This document shows positions 28,962 through 38,771 of a DNA stretch of 64,000 bases, piece by piece. Numbering within the stretch: position 1 is the first letter of the stretch; the number at the start of each line of letters is the position of its first letter. The notes under the pieces are model-generated. The model was given only the letters and a program-made list of their open reading frames with translations. It had not been told where the DNA came from and made no database searches. This DNA comes from Pseudoalteromonas aurantia 208 (GTDB lineage Bacteria > Pseudomonadota > Gammaproteobacteria > Enterobacterales > Alteromonadaceae). The position numbers and the translations under genes were made by a program. The stretch is taken from contig NZ_AQGV01000012.1 in the NCBI RefSeq assembly GCF_014858725.1, positions 2,108,001-2,172,000 of the forward strand, written 5' to 3'.

Positions 28962-31508
28962 GTGGATACATTACTTGAACAAATAGAAAATGGCACATTG
29001 TGGCAATTCCCAGGAGGCGTCCATCCTCCACAACAAAAATCATTGTCAAATCACGCGCCGATTGCACGTTTACCGTTACCCGAAAAGCTCATACTACCGC
29101 TCAAACAGCATATTGGTGCAAATGGTCAGTTAATTGTAAGTAAAGGTCAAACCGTATTAAAAGGCCAAGCTTTAACTCAGCCCAGTGGTAACTGGTCTTT
29201 GCCTATTCATGCACCTACCTCTGGTGAGATAACCAATATTGCAGCCATGCCATCAGCGCACCCTTCAGCCTTACCTGAGCTCAGTATTATTTTAACGCCT
29301 GATGGCAAAGATACATGGATACCCCTAACTGAAAATACACATATTGATACTCTATCGCACCAAGCATTGATTGATATTATTCATAACGCTGGTATAGCCG
29401 GTATGGGAGGCGCGGGTTTTCCAACTTATATCAAAGCCGATAGCCAACGACCTGTTGAGTTTCTTGTCATCAATGGTGTTGAGTGTGAACCCTATATCAC
29501 CGCTGACGATATGTTAATGCGTGAACACGCAGACCAAATAGTCAAAGGTATTGAAGTGATGCAGCAACTTTTGACTCCAGAGCTCATCCTCATCGGTATA
29601 GAAGATAATAAACCGCATGCTATCAGCGCGATGCAGCAAGCCTGCCAGCACAATAAAAAAATTCTCGTAAAAGCGATTCCCACTCTTTACCCCTCTGGAG
29701 GGGAAAAACAATTAATACGTGTACTCACTTCAAAGGAAGTGCCCAGTGGCGGGATCCCCGCTGATATCGGTGTTCTAGTGCAAAATGTTGGAACACTGTT
29801 TGCTGTTAGTGAAGCAGTATTTGCCGGTAAACCACTAATAGAACGTGTTGTTACAGTCACTGGTAACACCATAAAGCGACCACAAAATGTGTGGGCGCTC
29901 ATTGGTACTGAAATTAAACACCTACTTGATAGCCAAGGCTTCGAACCTGTAGACGCACAACGTGTTGTTATGGGCGGTCCAATGATGGGCTTTACCCTTC
30001 CCTCGGTGAGGATCCCTGTTGTCAAAACAACTAACTGTATTCTGGCACCAGATAATACTGAGCTTGCAGAACCAGGAGAAGAAAAAGCCTGTATACGCTG
30101 CAGTGCATGCGCAGATGTTTGTCCGCAGACTTTATTGCCCCAACAATTACAGTGGTTTGCCAAAGGCAAAGAGTACGACAAGTTAGAAGATTACAACTTA
30201 TTTGATTGTATCGAATGTGGTGCCTGCTCTTATGTTTGTCCTAGCGAAATCCCATTAGTACAGTACTACCGTGTTGCAAAAGCAGAAATCCGAGAACAAA
30301 AAATAGAACAAGTAAACGCGGAGCGCGCTAAAGTCCGATTTGAAGCGAGAAAGGCACGATTAGAGCAGGAGCAAGCTGAGCGTAAGAATAGACATACACG
30401 CTCACCTTCCCGAGCGGCTAAGCCTGCAGCAGAAAAAGCGAAAGTGGCCGATGCGTTATCCCGTGTTGCTAAAAAGCAGGGTGAACAATCAGCCGTACAG
30501 GCCGCAATTGAGCGTGCGAAAGCGAAGAAAATGGCGGATGGCAGTCTCGAGCCTGATAACAGTGAAGTGGTATTAGAGCGTGCCAAACGTAAAGAACAAG
30601 CCCGTAACTATAAAGCGCAAAAGCAAACCGCGGAAGTAAATAGCAATGACAACAAGTCTGCCGTTGCTGCCGCCGTAGCGCGTGCTAAAGCCAAAAAAGC
30701 CGCAAAAGTCAGCGAAACTAATGATGCGGGTGACGCCCCTGTTAATCCCCCAGCTCACGCCGTAGCCACTGAAAAAGAAACCGCTACAGAGGAAGACCCA
30801 CGTAAGGCGGCCGTTGCCGCAGCGATTGCCCGTGCTAAGGCCAAAAAAGCCGCAAAAGTCAGCGAAACTAATGATACGGGTGACGCCCCTGTTAATCCCC
30901 CAGCTCACGCTGTAGCCACTGAAGAAGAAGCAGCTACAGAGGAAGACCCGCGTAAGGCGGCCGTTGCCGCAGCGATTGCCCGTGCTAAGGCCAAAAAAGC
31001 CGCAAAAGCCAGCGAAACTAATGATGCGGGAGAGGGCCTTGCTAACCCCCCAGCTCACGCCGTAGCCACTGAAGAAGAAACCGCTACAGAGCAAGACCCG
31101 CGTAAGGCGGCCGTTGCCGCAGCGATTGCCCGTGCTAAGGCCAAAAAAGCCGCAAAAGCCAGCGAAACTAATGATGCCAGTGAGGCACCTGTTAACCCCC
31201 CTGCTCACGCCGTTGCCACTGAAGAAGAAGCAGCTACAGAGGAAGACCCGCGTAAGGCGGCCGTTGCCGCAGCGATTGCCCGTGCTAAGGCCAAAAAAGC
31301 CGCAAAGCTTGCGCAAGCGAATGAAGCTGAGGTTAACAATACAGACTCGCAACCAATACGGGGTACAATAGAACCCCCAATTGACTCAATAGATGCTGAA
31401 CAACCAGCAACCGAAGTTGACCCACGTAAAGCCGCCATTGCCGCTGCAATAGCACGTGCAAAAGCAAAGAAAAAAGCCAAAGAACAAGAAGGAAATGACC
31501 CGTCATGA
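28962..31508 (+). CDS. rnfC: Rnf complex subunit RnfC with a repetitive Ala/Lys-rich tail
   Basis: 848 residues, started at GTG 28962 with AAGAGG upstream. The core has a GMGGAGFPTYIK flavin/NADH-binding loop and two cluster motifs, CIRCSACADVCP and CIECGACSYVCP. After about residue 450 the protein is a charged, helical tail: four near-identical 50-residue units and two shorter ones, each beginning KAAVAAAIARAKAKKAAK and, in the full units, ending ATEEDPR or a close variant. Long variable tails are known in gammaproteobacterial RnfC, but the repeat number here is specific. It lies 9 bp after rnfB and overlaps rnfD by 4 bp. Confidence 0.96.
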   Translation: MDTLLEQIENGTLWQFPGGVHPPQQKSLSNHAPIARLPLPEKLILPLKQHIGANGQLIVSKGQTVLKGQALTQPSGNWSLPIHAPTSGEITNIAAMPSAHPSALPELSIILTPDGKDTWIPLTENTHIDTLSHQALIDIIHNAGIAGMGGAGFPTYIKADSQRPVEFLVINGVECEPYITADDMLMREHADQIVKGIEVMQQLLTPELILIGIEDNKPHAISAMQQACQHNKKILVKAIPTLYPSGGEKQLIRVLTSKEVPSGGIPADIGVLVQNVGTLFAVSEAVFAGKPLIERVVTVTGNTIKRPQNVWALIGTEIKHLLDSQGFEPVDAQRVVMGGPMMGFTLPSVRIPVVKTTNCILAPDNTELAEPGEEKACIRCSACADVCPQTLLPQQLQWFAKGKEYDKLEDYNLFDCIECGACSYVCPSEIPLVQYYRVAKAEIREQKIEQVNAERAKVRFEARKARLEQEQAERKNRHTRSPSRAAKPAAEKAKVADALSRVAKKQGEQSAVQAAIERAKAKKMADGSLEPDNSEVVLERAKRKEQARNYKAQKQTAEVNSNDNKSAVAAAVARAKAKKAAKVSETNDAGDAPVNPPAHAVATEKETATEEDPRKAAVAAAIARAKAKKAAKVSETNDTGDAPVNPPAHAVATEEEAATEEDPRKAAVAAAIARAKAKKAAKASETNDAGEGLANPPAHAVATEEETATEQDPRKAAVAAAIARAKAKKAAKASETNDASEAPVNPPAHAVATEEEAATEEDPRKAAVAAAIARAKAKKAAKLAQANEAEVNNTDSQPIRGTIEPPIDSIDAEQPATEVDPRKAAIAAAIARAKAKKKAKEQEGNDPS
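30654..31500 (+). repeat. Tandem repeat inside rnfC
   Basis: Units start at 30654, 30804, 30954, 31104 and 31254 (exact 150-bp period), then 31428. The middle units are nearly identical in DNA, including synonymous sites, so they arose by recent duplication or are homogenised by recombination. Confidence 0.95.
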
Positions 31509-32563
31509 AACTGACTATGGCTTCATCGCCGCATAATCACAGCCAAAAATCTGTGAGTAAGTTAATGATTACGGTAATGTGCGCATGTATTCCGGGCATA
31601 CTCACACAAGCCTACTTTTTTGGTTTTGGCGTACTCATACAACTTATTATTGCCATTATTACGGCCTCTCTTGTAGAAGCGGCTATTTTAAAGTTACGCA
31701 ATCGACCTATTTTGCCCTCACTAAGTGATGGAAGTGCTTGGTTAACCGCAGTTTTACTCGCAGTCAGTATCCCTTCGCTCGCTCCTTGGTGGGTTATTGT
31801 CGTTGGTATTGTGTTTGCGATTGGTATGGTAAAGCAGTTATATGGTGGTTTGGGTTTTAATTTATTTAACCCAGCAATGGGGGCGTATGTTTTATTACTG
31901 ATCTCTTTTCCTGTGCAAATGACAAGTTGGATGCCTGTGGATCACTTATTAGCTTCCCCTATTAGCTTTTTAGATCAATTAACCATCATTTTCACTCAAA
32001 CAAATAGCACAGGCTTGACGCTCGATACACTGCGTACATCAATCGATGGTACAACAATGGCAACGCCTCTAGACACGGTAAAAACCGCAGTGAGCCAAAA
32101 TTTAACTGTGTCAGAAGCAATGAATCAATTGCAATTTTCAGCCTATGCAGGCCTTGGATGGCAATGGGTGAACGTCGCTTACTTAATCGGTGGTCTGTAT
32201 TTATTGAAGGCCAAAGTTATAAATTGGCACATTCCTACCGCTTTCATAGGAGCATTAGCTTTATGTAGCGCAATTGGATACATTGCCGATTCAGGATCTC
32301 AAGCAGGGTCATTATTTCACTTACTCAGTGGTGCTACGATGTTGGGAGCGTTTTTTATCGCAACAGACCCTGTCTCCGCCTGTACCACCGACAAAGGCAG
32401 GCTTATTTTCGGCGCTAGCATTGGTGTGTTAGTGTACGTAATTCGCCAATTTGGCGGGTATCCGGACGCCGTCGCATTTGCTGTATTACTGCTCAACATG
32501 GCCGTGCCTTTGATTGACCACTATACCCAGCCACGCACATACGGACATGGAGCGAGTAAATGA
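31505..32563 (+). CDS. rnfD: Rnf complex subunit RnfD
   Basis: 352 residues, multiple membrane helices. The covalent flavin site S-G-A-T is in LLSGATMLGAFF; FMN is attached to Thr. FNPAMGAYV is also typical. The ATG overlaps the rnfC stop (ATGA) and its own stop overlaps rnfG by 4 bp. Confidence 0.96.
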   Translation: MKLTMASSPHNHSQKSVSKLMITVMCACIPGILTQAYFFGFGVLIQLIIAIITASLVEAAILKLRNRPILPSLSDGSAWLTAVLLAVSIPSLAPWWVIVVGIVFAIGMVKQLYGGLGFNLFNPAMGAYVLLLISFPVQMTSWMPVDHLLASPISFLDQLTIIFTQTNSTGLTLDTLRTSIDGTTMATPLDTVKTAVSQNLTVSEAMNQLQFSAYAGLGWQWVNVAYLIGGLYLLKAKVINWHIPTAFIGALALCSAIGYIADSGSQAGSLFHLLSGATMLGAFFIATDPVSACTTDKGRLIFGASIGVLVYVIRQFGGYPDAVAFAVLLLNMAVPLIDHYTQPRTYGHGASK

Positions 32564-33195
32564 TTGTTCAATCTATGTATAAAAATGGCGCAATTCTTAC
32601 TGCCTTTGCTTTAATAACGACAGGAAGTGTGGCATTGGTACAAACACTCACTGCTGAGCGCATCAATGAACAAGAGCAGCAACATTTAATGGGGCTGTTA
32701 GGACAAGTATTGCCACATAATGAATATGATAATGTGCTTTATAAAGATTGTGTGCTCAGTAATGCACCTGAACTTGGCCCTAATGGGCCGTACACGCTAT
32801 ATAGAGCTTACAAGAATGATGCGCCATCCGCTGTGCTTGTGCGTCATACAACACCGCACGGTTACAGCGGTAACATAGATGTACTCAGCGCCATACATGC
32901 TGACGGCAGAATTTCGGGGGTCCGTGTCACACGCCACGAGGAAACGCCAGGGCTTGGTGATAAAGTGGAACTGGCTAAATCTGATTGGATCACGACTTTC
33001 AATGGTATGGTAATTGAATCGCAAACAGATCCACGCTTTGCTGTGAAAAAAGACGCGGGTCAATTTGATCAATTTACGGGGGCTACGATCACCCCACGTG
33101 CTGTTGTAAGTTCAGTAAAGCAAGCAGCTTGGTACGCCAAACAAAATTTTGAAGCGCTATTTAATGCTGAGAATGCCTGTGGAGATACACAATGA
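32560..33195 (+). CDS. rnfG: Rnf complex flavoprotein subunit RnfG
   Basis: 211 residues: one N-terminal membrane helix then a periplasmic FMN-binding domain with the covalent site [12 protein letters not shown] (Thr of GAT). The [10 protein letters not shown] motif is also usual. It overlaps both neighbours by 4 bp. Confidence 0.96.
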   Translation: MIVQSMYKNGAILTAFALITTGSVALVQTLTAERINEQEQQHLMGLLGQVLPHNEYDNVLYKDCVLSNAPELGPNGPYTLYRAYKNDAPSAVLVRHTTPHGYSGNIDVLSAIHADGRISGVRVTRHEETPGLGDKVELAKSDWITTFNGMVIESQTDPRFAVKKDAGQFDQFTGATITPRAVVSSVKQAAWYAKQNFEALFNAENACGDTQ

Positions 33196-33890
33196 GTCAA
33201 TTTAAGTCACTAATGAAAGAAGGCATGTGGGGTAATAACCCTGCACTTGTGCAATTGCTCGGGCTATGCCCTCTTCTGGCAGTCACCAGTACAGTAACGA
33301 ATGCACTTGGACTGGGATTAGCAACGTTGTTAGTATTGGTTGGCTCTAACATTACCGTGTCTGTCGTTAGAAATTGGGTGCCTAAAGACATTCGGATCCC
33401 AGTTTTCGTGATGATAATTGCGGCGTTTGTCACCATAGTGCAATTATTAATGAATGCGTATACCTTTGGCTTGTATCAATCCCTCGGGATCTTTATTCCT
33501 TTGATCGTGACTAATTGCGCTATTATTGGTCGTGCTGAAGCATTTGCATCAAAAAACAACCCGCTGCTCTCTGCATGGGATGGCGTGATGATGGGGCTGG
33601 GCTTTGCGGTGGTACTCATCGTGCTAGGGGCAATGCGTGAAATAATTGGCCAAGGTACTTTGTTTGATGGGGCCGACCTACTGTTAGGCGCTTGGGCAAC
33701 TGTACTGCGCATCGAGCTATTCACTTTTGATAATCAATTTCTCGTTGCAATCTTACCCCCAGGGGCCTTTTTGGGATTAGGATTGCTCATTGCAGGGAAA
33801 AACGTGATTGATACACAAATAAAAGCAAAGGCAAGCCCTGTGGCACAACCAGAAAAAGCGCCGCGAGCCCGAGTAACCAATTTAACGTAA
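33192..33890 (+). CDS. rnfE: Rnf complex subunit RnfE
   Basis: 232 residues, homologous to RnfA, with six membrane helices; [18 protein letters not shown] at the start is characteristic. Short basic C-terminal tail. Overlaps rnfG by 4 bp; nth starts 18 bp later, the order seen in Escherichia coli (rsxE-nth). Confidence 0.96.
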   Translation: MSQFKSLMKEGMWGNNPALVQLLGLCPLLAVTSTVTNALGLGLATLLVLVGSNITVSVVRNWVPKDIRIPVFVMIIAAFVTIVQLLMNAYTFGLYQSLGIFIPLIVTNCAIIGRAEAFASKNNPLLSAWDGVMMGLGFAVVLIVLGAMREIIGQGTLFDGADLLLGAWATVLRIELFTFDNQFLVAILPPGAFLGLGLLIAGKNVIDTQIKAKASPVAQPEKAPRARVTNLT

Positions 33891-33908
33891 CAATAAGTAT
33901 CTACCGTC

Positions 33909-34541
33909 ATGAATAAAGTAAAACGTTATGAAATTCTCACTCGGTTAAGAGATGACAACCCTCATCCTGAAACTGAGCTTGAATATTCTTCCCCTTTTGA
34001 GCTATTAGTGGCCGTCACACTTTCAGCACAAGCCACTGATGTAGGTGTTAATAAAGCCACCAGAAAACTCTTTCCGGTTGCTAATACACCACAAGCCATC
34101 ATTGACCTTGGCCTTGAAGGACTGAGAGACTATATAAAAACCATTGGTTTGTTTAATTCAAAAGCCAATAACGTTTATAAGATGTGCCATATTCTTGTTG
34201 AAAAACACAACTCTATTGTGCCTGAAAATCGTGAAGCCCTCGAAGCTCTCCCTGGAGTTGGCAGAAAAACGGCTAACGTTGTGCTGAATACCGCTTTTGG
34301 TTGGCCGACGATTGCTGTAGACACACATATCGACCGCGTATCAAACCGCACTAAATTTGCCATGGGTAAAAACGTAGTTGAAGTCGAAAAAAAGCTTGAG
34401 AAAGTTGTACCTGCAGAGTTTAAGGTCGATGTACATCACTGGCTTATTTTACATGGTCGTTATGTTTGTACCGCCCGAAAACCTAAATGTGGCTCTTGCC
34501 TCATTGAAGATTTGTGTGAGTTTAAAGATAAAACAGACTAA
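33909..34541 (+). CDS. nth: Endonuclease III
   Basis: 210 residues, the normal length. A DNA glycosylase/AP lyase that removes oxidised pyrimidines. Helix-hairpin-helix LPGVGRKTANVVL with catalytic Lys120, catalytic Asp138 in VDTHIDRVSNR, and four Cys (187, 194, 197, 203) that bind a [4Fe-4S] cluster. Co-transcribed with rnf by spacing. Decayed copies of its 3' half lie further downstream in four spacers. Confidence 0.98.
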   Translation: MNKVKRYEILTRLRDDNPHPETELEYSSPFELLVAVTLSAQATDVGVNKATRKLFPVANTPQAIIDLGLEGLRDYIKTIGLFNSKANNVYKMCHILVEKHNSIVPENREALEALPGVGRKTANVVLNTAFGWPTIAVDTHIDRVSNRTKFAMGKNVVEVEKKLEKVVPAEFKVDVHHWLILHGRYVCTARKPKCGSCLIEDLCEFKDKTD

Positions 34542-34864
34542 GCCAAGGCCTGTTTAGAGCGAGAAACGGTCATTGGGGCTACTTAGAAAAGAGCTAAATA
34601 ATTATCCTCGATAAAACATTGAAAATTAGGTGTAATGGAAGCTTTAAGAAGTACTGAGCATCCTAGAAATAGCGTGGAAGCGTTCAATAAGCCGACTAAT
34701 TTGGCTTAATACAATTTAAGCCACTAAAAGCAAATTCCAATAGCATAAATACGCCAACCCAAACAGCTTGTGCAAGAAGCAACTCAGTCCAACAAGCGAT
34801 TATGCAACACAAACTACGTGCTGCATAAATACTAAATTGTTAAGTCCCAAGGAGTGTTCTACAT
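34542..34864. other. Intergenic region after nth
   Basis: 323 bp without a gene. A weak hairpin (taagcc / ggctta, 34688-34708) is the only structure seen. This is the left edge of the accessory region. Confidence 0.4.
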
Positions 34865-35476
34865 TTGGATTCTAAAATAAACTTCAATAATTACACCTTA
34901 GAAGAGCTATATGACTCTGCTCAATCAATCGATCGTGATGCATATCCCGATAGAGCTAAAGAAATTGATGAACTCATAGTTAAACGCCAGAATGAACAAC
35001 CACAAAGTGAAGTTGAAGATAATTCTAAACATAAGGTTGCAGGTGAAAAGGCAACTAGATGGGACAGACTTTATGCTGGCTTAATCGATGCGGTAGTTCA
35101 TATGGTAGCTACGGTACCTCTATTTTGGTATTTCGGAATGGAAGCATTTAAAGAGCCGAGTGCTTTTACAATAGTTATCGCAGTGATTTACGGTTTATTC
35201 ACGACTCTAATATTACAGGGCTATCTACTATTTCACTATGGACAAACTATTGGTAAACATATCATTGGCACTCGTATTGAAAACCTTGATGGTACTAAAG
35301 CTGATATCAAAAAAATATTGTTACTTAGAATATTACCAATGAGTCTATGCTCATTCATACCAGGTGTCGGTCAATTCATTTCTGGCTTTATTGATCCAAT
35401 ATTTATTTTCGGTAAACAACGTAGGTGTTTGCATGATTATTTTGCTAAAACAAAAGTGAGTTATGTTGGCACTTAA
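34865..35476 (+). CDS. RDD-family membrane protein
   Basis: 203 residues, started at TTG with AAGGAG 10 nt upstream. The N-terminal ~60 residues are acidic and soluble; the rest is an RDD domain with the signature WDRLYAGLIDAVV and three to four membrane helices, ending in a typical RRCLHDYFAKT. RDD proteins are often of unknown function, and some affect Na+/H+ exchange. It lies between intact nth and a decayed partial copy of nth. Confidence 0.85.
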   Translation: MDSKINFNNYTLEELYDSAQSIDRDAYPDRAKEIDELIVKRQNEQPQSEVEDNSKHKVAGEKATRWDRLYAGLIDAVVHMVATVPLFWYFGMEAFKEPSAFTIVIAVIYGLFTTLILQGYLLFHYGQTIGKHIIGTRIENLDGTKADIKKILLLRILPMSLCSFIPGVGQFISGFIDPIFIFGKQRRCLHDYFAKTKVSYVGT

Positions 35477-35520
35477 CACATATGAACCTCCTTCAGCCAA
35501 GTAAGCATAACGATTCTTTT

Positions 35521-35540
35521 TAGCTGCTTTTAAGCAGCTA
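35521..35540 (+). terminator. Stem-loop after the RDD gene
   Basis: tagctgctt / aagcagcta, nine pairs around a very short loop, with T-runs before and inside. Likely terminator of the RDD gene. Confidence 0.65.
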
Positions 35541-35631
35541 ATTTGTATTGGCAATTTTAAATCTGTTCAACTTCGCTATGTCGGTTAGCCGTTAAAATAT
35601 CTCTGAAGGCGGTGACTAAAAGGCTTATAAC

Positions 35632-35911
35632 AAAATCGTAAACACGGACAAAACAGAACTAGGCTAAGCTCTACCATGGTTATACTTTGACTAACCAACA
35701 ATAGCGGTGGACACTCATATCGTTCGCGTTTCAAACCGTATCAAATTTGCCATAGGTAAAATAGCTTTAGAAAGTTGTACCCGCCAAATTCAAAGTGGAT
35801 GTACACCTCTGGCTTATTTTATATGGTCGTTATATATTGTAACATCCGTATACCTAAATGTGGCTGTTGTCTCATTGAAGACGTGTGTGAGCTTAAATAC
35901 AAGTTAGAATA
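35632..35911 (+). pseudogene. Decayed partial copy of nth (remnant 1)
   Basis: The core 35699-35911 matches the nth 3' end from about Val137 to the stop at roughly four of five bases by eye, for example gtggacactcatatcg against gtagacacacatatcg and cctaaatgtggctgttg against cctaaatgtggctcttg. It has an internal deletion of about 18 bp after the ggtaaaa block and several frameshifts. Weaker similarity reaches back to about 35632 (near codon 105). Same orientation as nth. No N-terminal half is present. Confidence 0.85.
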
Positions 35912-36070
35912 ACAACGTAACCAATGAAGATTTATACCAAACATTCATTTTCGTCATATGTTAGTGAGTGATAGCGCCCAAGTGATATTCCTCTTAGCAG
36001 CCGTTTACGTGCTTTAATATACATGAGAAACTCTAAGTAGAATATCCTAATTTTTACTTTAAAAGACAGT

Positions 36071-37087
36071 ATGGATTCACTCAACTTTGTTAATTTAATT
36101 CAAGCAGCAACTGTCGGCGTTTCTATCTTGGCTAGCCTATTGTTATGGCGAAAAGGCACTTTTGATGGCATTGCTCTACTCCTTGGACTCATTGCCTTTG
36201 CAACCCTTGTTAATCTTCTAGAAGAAACAGGGATTACTCGTGATACCTACATCATCAGCCCTATATTCATTCTTCTTTTTGGGCCCGCAGGTTATTTAGC
36301 CTCTAAACATCTCACCAATGAAAAACTCACAAAAAGAGATTGGGTGCATATATTGCCAGCCGCTCCCCTGTTGCTGTTTAGTTCCCACGTTTCTATTGTG
36401 ATAGCCATAGGGACTATTTGGCGGTTAATCTACGCCTATTTTACGGCTACACTACTCACTAAATATAAACGTACGTTAGATGAAGAGCGTTCTGATTCAG
36501 AGGAGTTTTCTTTTAACTGGTTAGTTTGGGTTATTGTCGTGATGGCACTATTTAATTTAATTGATTTAATTAGACTAAATAGCCAGCCTTATATCTCTTA
36601 TGAGCTGAATATTATCGGTCAAGGCATTAACAACAGTGTTTGGTTGCTGGCGGTCATGATCATAGCGATTAAGCTCATAGAGCAAAAGTCACCACCTACA
36701 TTGGCACAAGCCAAAAACAAAGAAATAAGCAAGGAGCCAGCACCAGAAAATTACCTATCAACCTTTGCTGAATTAGATAAACTAATCACAATAAACCAAT
36801 GGTTTCTAAAGCCTCGTTTAACGTTAACTGATGTGAGCGAACTCTCGGGGTTACAAACAAGAGATATCTCTCGTGCAATTAATACCGTCGCCAACAAACC
36901 ATTTAATGAATACATCAATGAATATCGCATTAAACATATTTGTCAAGCGCTTGATGCAGGCTCCCACCTCACACTCACCCGACTATACACCGATGCAGGT
37001 TTTAGCTCTAAAGCCTCGTTTAATAAAGTCTTTAAAGACTACACAAGCATGACACCAAGTGAGTACAAGTCTCAAAATAAGGTCTAA
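36071..37087 (+). CDS. AraC-family regulator with an N-terminal membrane domain
   Basis: 338 residues: six to seven hydrophobic segments in the first ~215, then an AraC/XylS DNA-binding domain (about 235-335) with FNEYINEYRIKHICQ and the closing F-x-S-K-A-S-F-N-K-V-F-K. Such proteins sense membrane or external signals and bind DNA directly. A plus-strand amidohydrolase gene follows after 92 bp and is the likely partner. Confidence 0.88.
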   Translation: MDSLNFVNLIQAATVGVSILASLLLWRKGTFDGIALLLGLIAFATLVNLLEETGITRDTYIISPIFILLFGPAGYLASKHLTNEKLTKRDWVHILPAAPLLLFSSHVSIVIAIGTIWRLIYAYFTATLLTKYKRTLDEERSDSEEFSFNWLVWVIVVMALFNLIDLIRLNSQPYISYELNIIGQGINNSVWLLAVMIIAIKLIEQKSPPTLAQAKNKEISKEPAPENYLSTFAELDKLITINQWFLKPRLTLTDVSELSGLQTRDISRAINTVANKPFNEYINEYRIKHICQALDAGSHLTLTRLYTDAGFSSKASFNKVFKDYTSMTPSEYKSQNKV

Positions 37088-37179
37088 GATCAGGATTGTA
37101 GCTGGCTAAAAGCAAGATATTAGACGCTCGAAAAGACAATCATTGTTAGCTTACTTTTAATCTTTAGAAGGCGTTAACC

Positions 37180-38541
37180 ATGAAACTAATTATCACTTTA
37201 ATCTCTGTATTTACCCTTATAAGTTGTAGTTCACACTCACAGTTAAAACCGCAACAAAAACCATTCATTCTAAACAATATCAATATCATCGATATTGCCA
37301 ACAGAAAGGTTCGACTCAATAAGTCAATCTTGATTAGTAAAGGTAAAATCCAAAAAATTGCCCCGTCTCCAATGCGATATATATCAACAGAAATCAAGGT
37401 TATCGAAGGTGATGGTGGGTACATAACACCCGGTCTTATTGATATGCATGTTCACATGTATGAACAAGCGGCATTGACGCTAGCACTCAGTCATGGGGTC
37501 ACTCATGTACGTATAATGAATGGGGTACCAAATCAATTAAAATGGAGAGATCAGGTCGCCGCTGGGGAATTAATTGGCAGCAGTGCAACCGTGAGTAGTC
37601 CGATCATCTCAGCCTATGACAGTGCGTATTTACACCATACAGTGCATACTGCTGATCAGGCAACAGCAGCCGTTAAGTTGTATCAATCACAAGGTTATGA
37701 CTTGATCAAAGCCTATGGGAACTTAAGCGAAAAAGCGTTAACCGCACTTGTTAAAGCAAGCATGACACACAATATTCCTATCGCCAAACATGGCCCTCAT
37801 GCCTCTGGTAACATGCCTGTCTCTAAGCTCGTTGGACTTCAGTCTTTTGAACATGTTGAAGATATTTATCAAGGCCCGCTCAATTACAAGTTTGCCCCCA
37901 GCCGCTTGTCAACAATTGCTGATGACATAAAAGCGACTAACGTGCCTGTCACACCCACCCTGAATATATATTATCAACTCACTCAACTCAGTAATGGAAA
38001 AGCGCAGTTTTTAAATTCGATCCCGACAGAATACACCTCTGATATCATCGCGCTGGAAACATCACACAATCAGGTAAAGCGTTGGCTAAATGCATCAAAA
38101 AAAATGGCTGAGCACAATCAAAAAACGTTACAATTTTTGCAACATATTACCCAAGTTTTCCATGATGCAGGGATCACGTTACTCGTTGGTTCTGACTCTG
38201 GTGTATTACTGTCACCACATGGTTTGGCAACCCACAATGAAATGCAATTGATGCTTGAATCAGGCTTGAGTACTTTTGACGTATTAGCTGCTGCGACGAT
38301 TAACCCCGCTAAAGCACTCAAACTAGATAGTCATATTGGTCGTATCGTAGAGAACTACAATGCAGATTTAATCTTGTCCAAAACAAACCCACTACAGGAT
38401 TTATCGGTACTTGAATCGCCTGAAGCGGTGATTAAACATGGTATTTTTTATTCTAAAGAAACTTTAAAAGAGCTCAGAAATAACGCCATCAAGTCTCGCA
38501 GTTTGTGGGAAGAAATTATAACCTTGCTTGAGGTCTTGTGA
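37180..38541 (+). CDS. Lipoprotein amidohydrolase
   Basis: 453 residues. Signal peptide with lipobox LISC (acyl Cys16), so anchored in a membrane. Amidohydrolase fold: strand-1 metal motif LIDMHVHM (about 86-93), an IAKHGPHASG His region, a Glu/His stretch (SFEHVEDIY), and the late metal Asp in LVGSDSGV. Close relatives are imidazolonepropionase- and prolidase-like secreted hydrolases; the substrate is unknown. GAAGG lies upstream of the ATG. Confidence 0.87.
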   Translation: MKLIITLISVFTLISCSSHSQLKPQQKPFILNNINIIDIANRKVRLNKSILISKGKIQKIAPSPMRYISTEIKVIEGDGGYITPGLIDMHVHMYEQAALTLALSHGVTHVRIMNGVPNQLKWRDQVAAGELIGSSATVSSPIISAYDSAYLHHTVHTADQATAAVKLYQSQGYDLIKAYGNLSEKALTALVKASMTHNIPIAKHGPHASGNMPVSKLVGLQSFEHVEDIYQGPLNYKFAPSRLSTIADDIKATNVPVTPTLNIYYQLTQLSNGKAQFLNSIPTEYTSDIIALETSHNQVKRWLNASKKMAEHNQKTLQFLQHITQVFHDAGITLLVGSDSGVLLSPHGLATHNEMQLMLESGLSTFDVLAAATINPAKALKLDSHIGRIVENYNADLILSKTNPLQDLSVLESPEAVIKHGIFYSKETLKELRNNAIKSRSLWEEIITLLEVL

Positions 38542-38588
38542 AAATCAATTGCACATAAGCAGTTACACTGAATCTGTTACAAGCTATT

Positions 38589-38618
38589 ACAGGGTCAACA
38601 TGAGAGCGACCTGTTTTT
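38589..38618 (+). terminator. Terminator after the amidohydrolase
   Basis: acagggtc / gacctgt pairs as seven bases with a bulged G, then a run of five T. Confidence 0.7.
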
Positions 38619-38771
38619 ATTTAGATTAAAGATTCAACACCTTTAATAACACAGGTAACTCTCACCTTTTCAATGTGATATGTAAGGTTTAATCAGTACT
38701 AATAGAGTTTAACGCATGATTGGCTTAATATTGACCTGTAATTAAATCAGCCAACCATAACGACGCATTAA

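Noticed and set aside
30573..31352. 259-codon minus-strand frame opposite the rnfC tail
   Set aside because: It is the mirror of the rnfC repeats; its Cys/Phe/Gly-rich repeats have no independent support.
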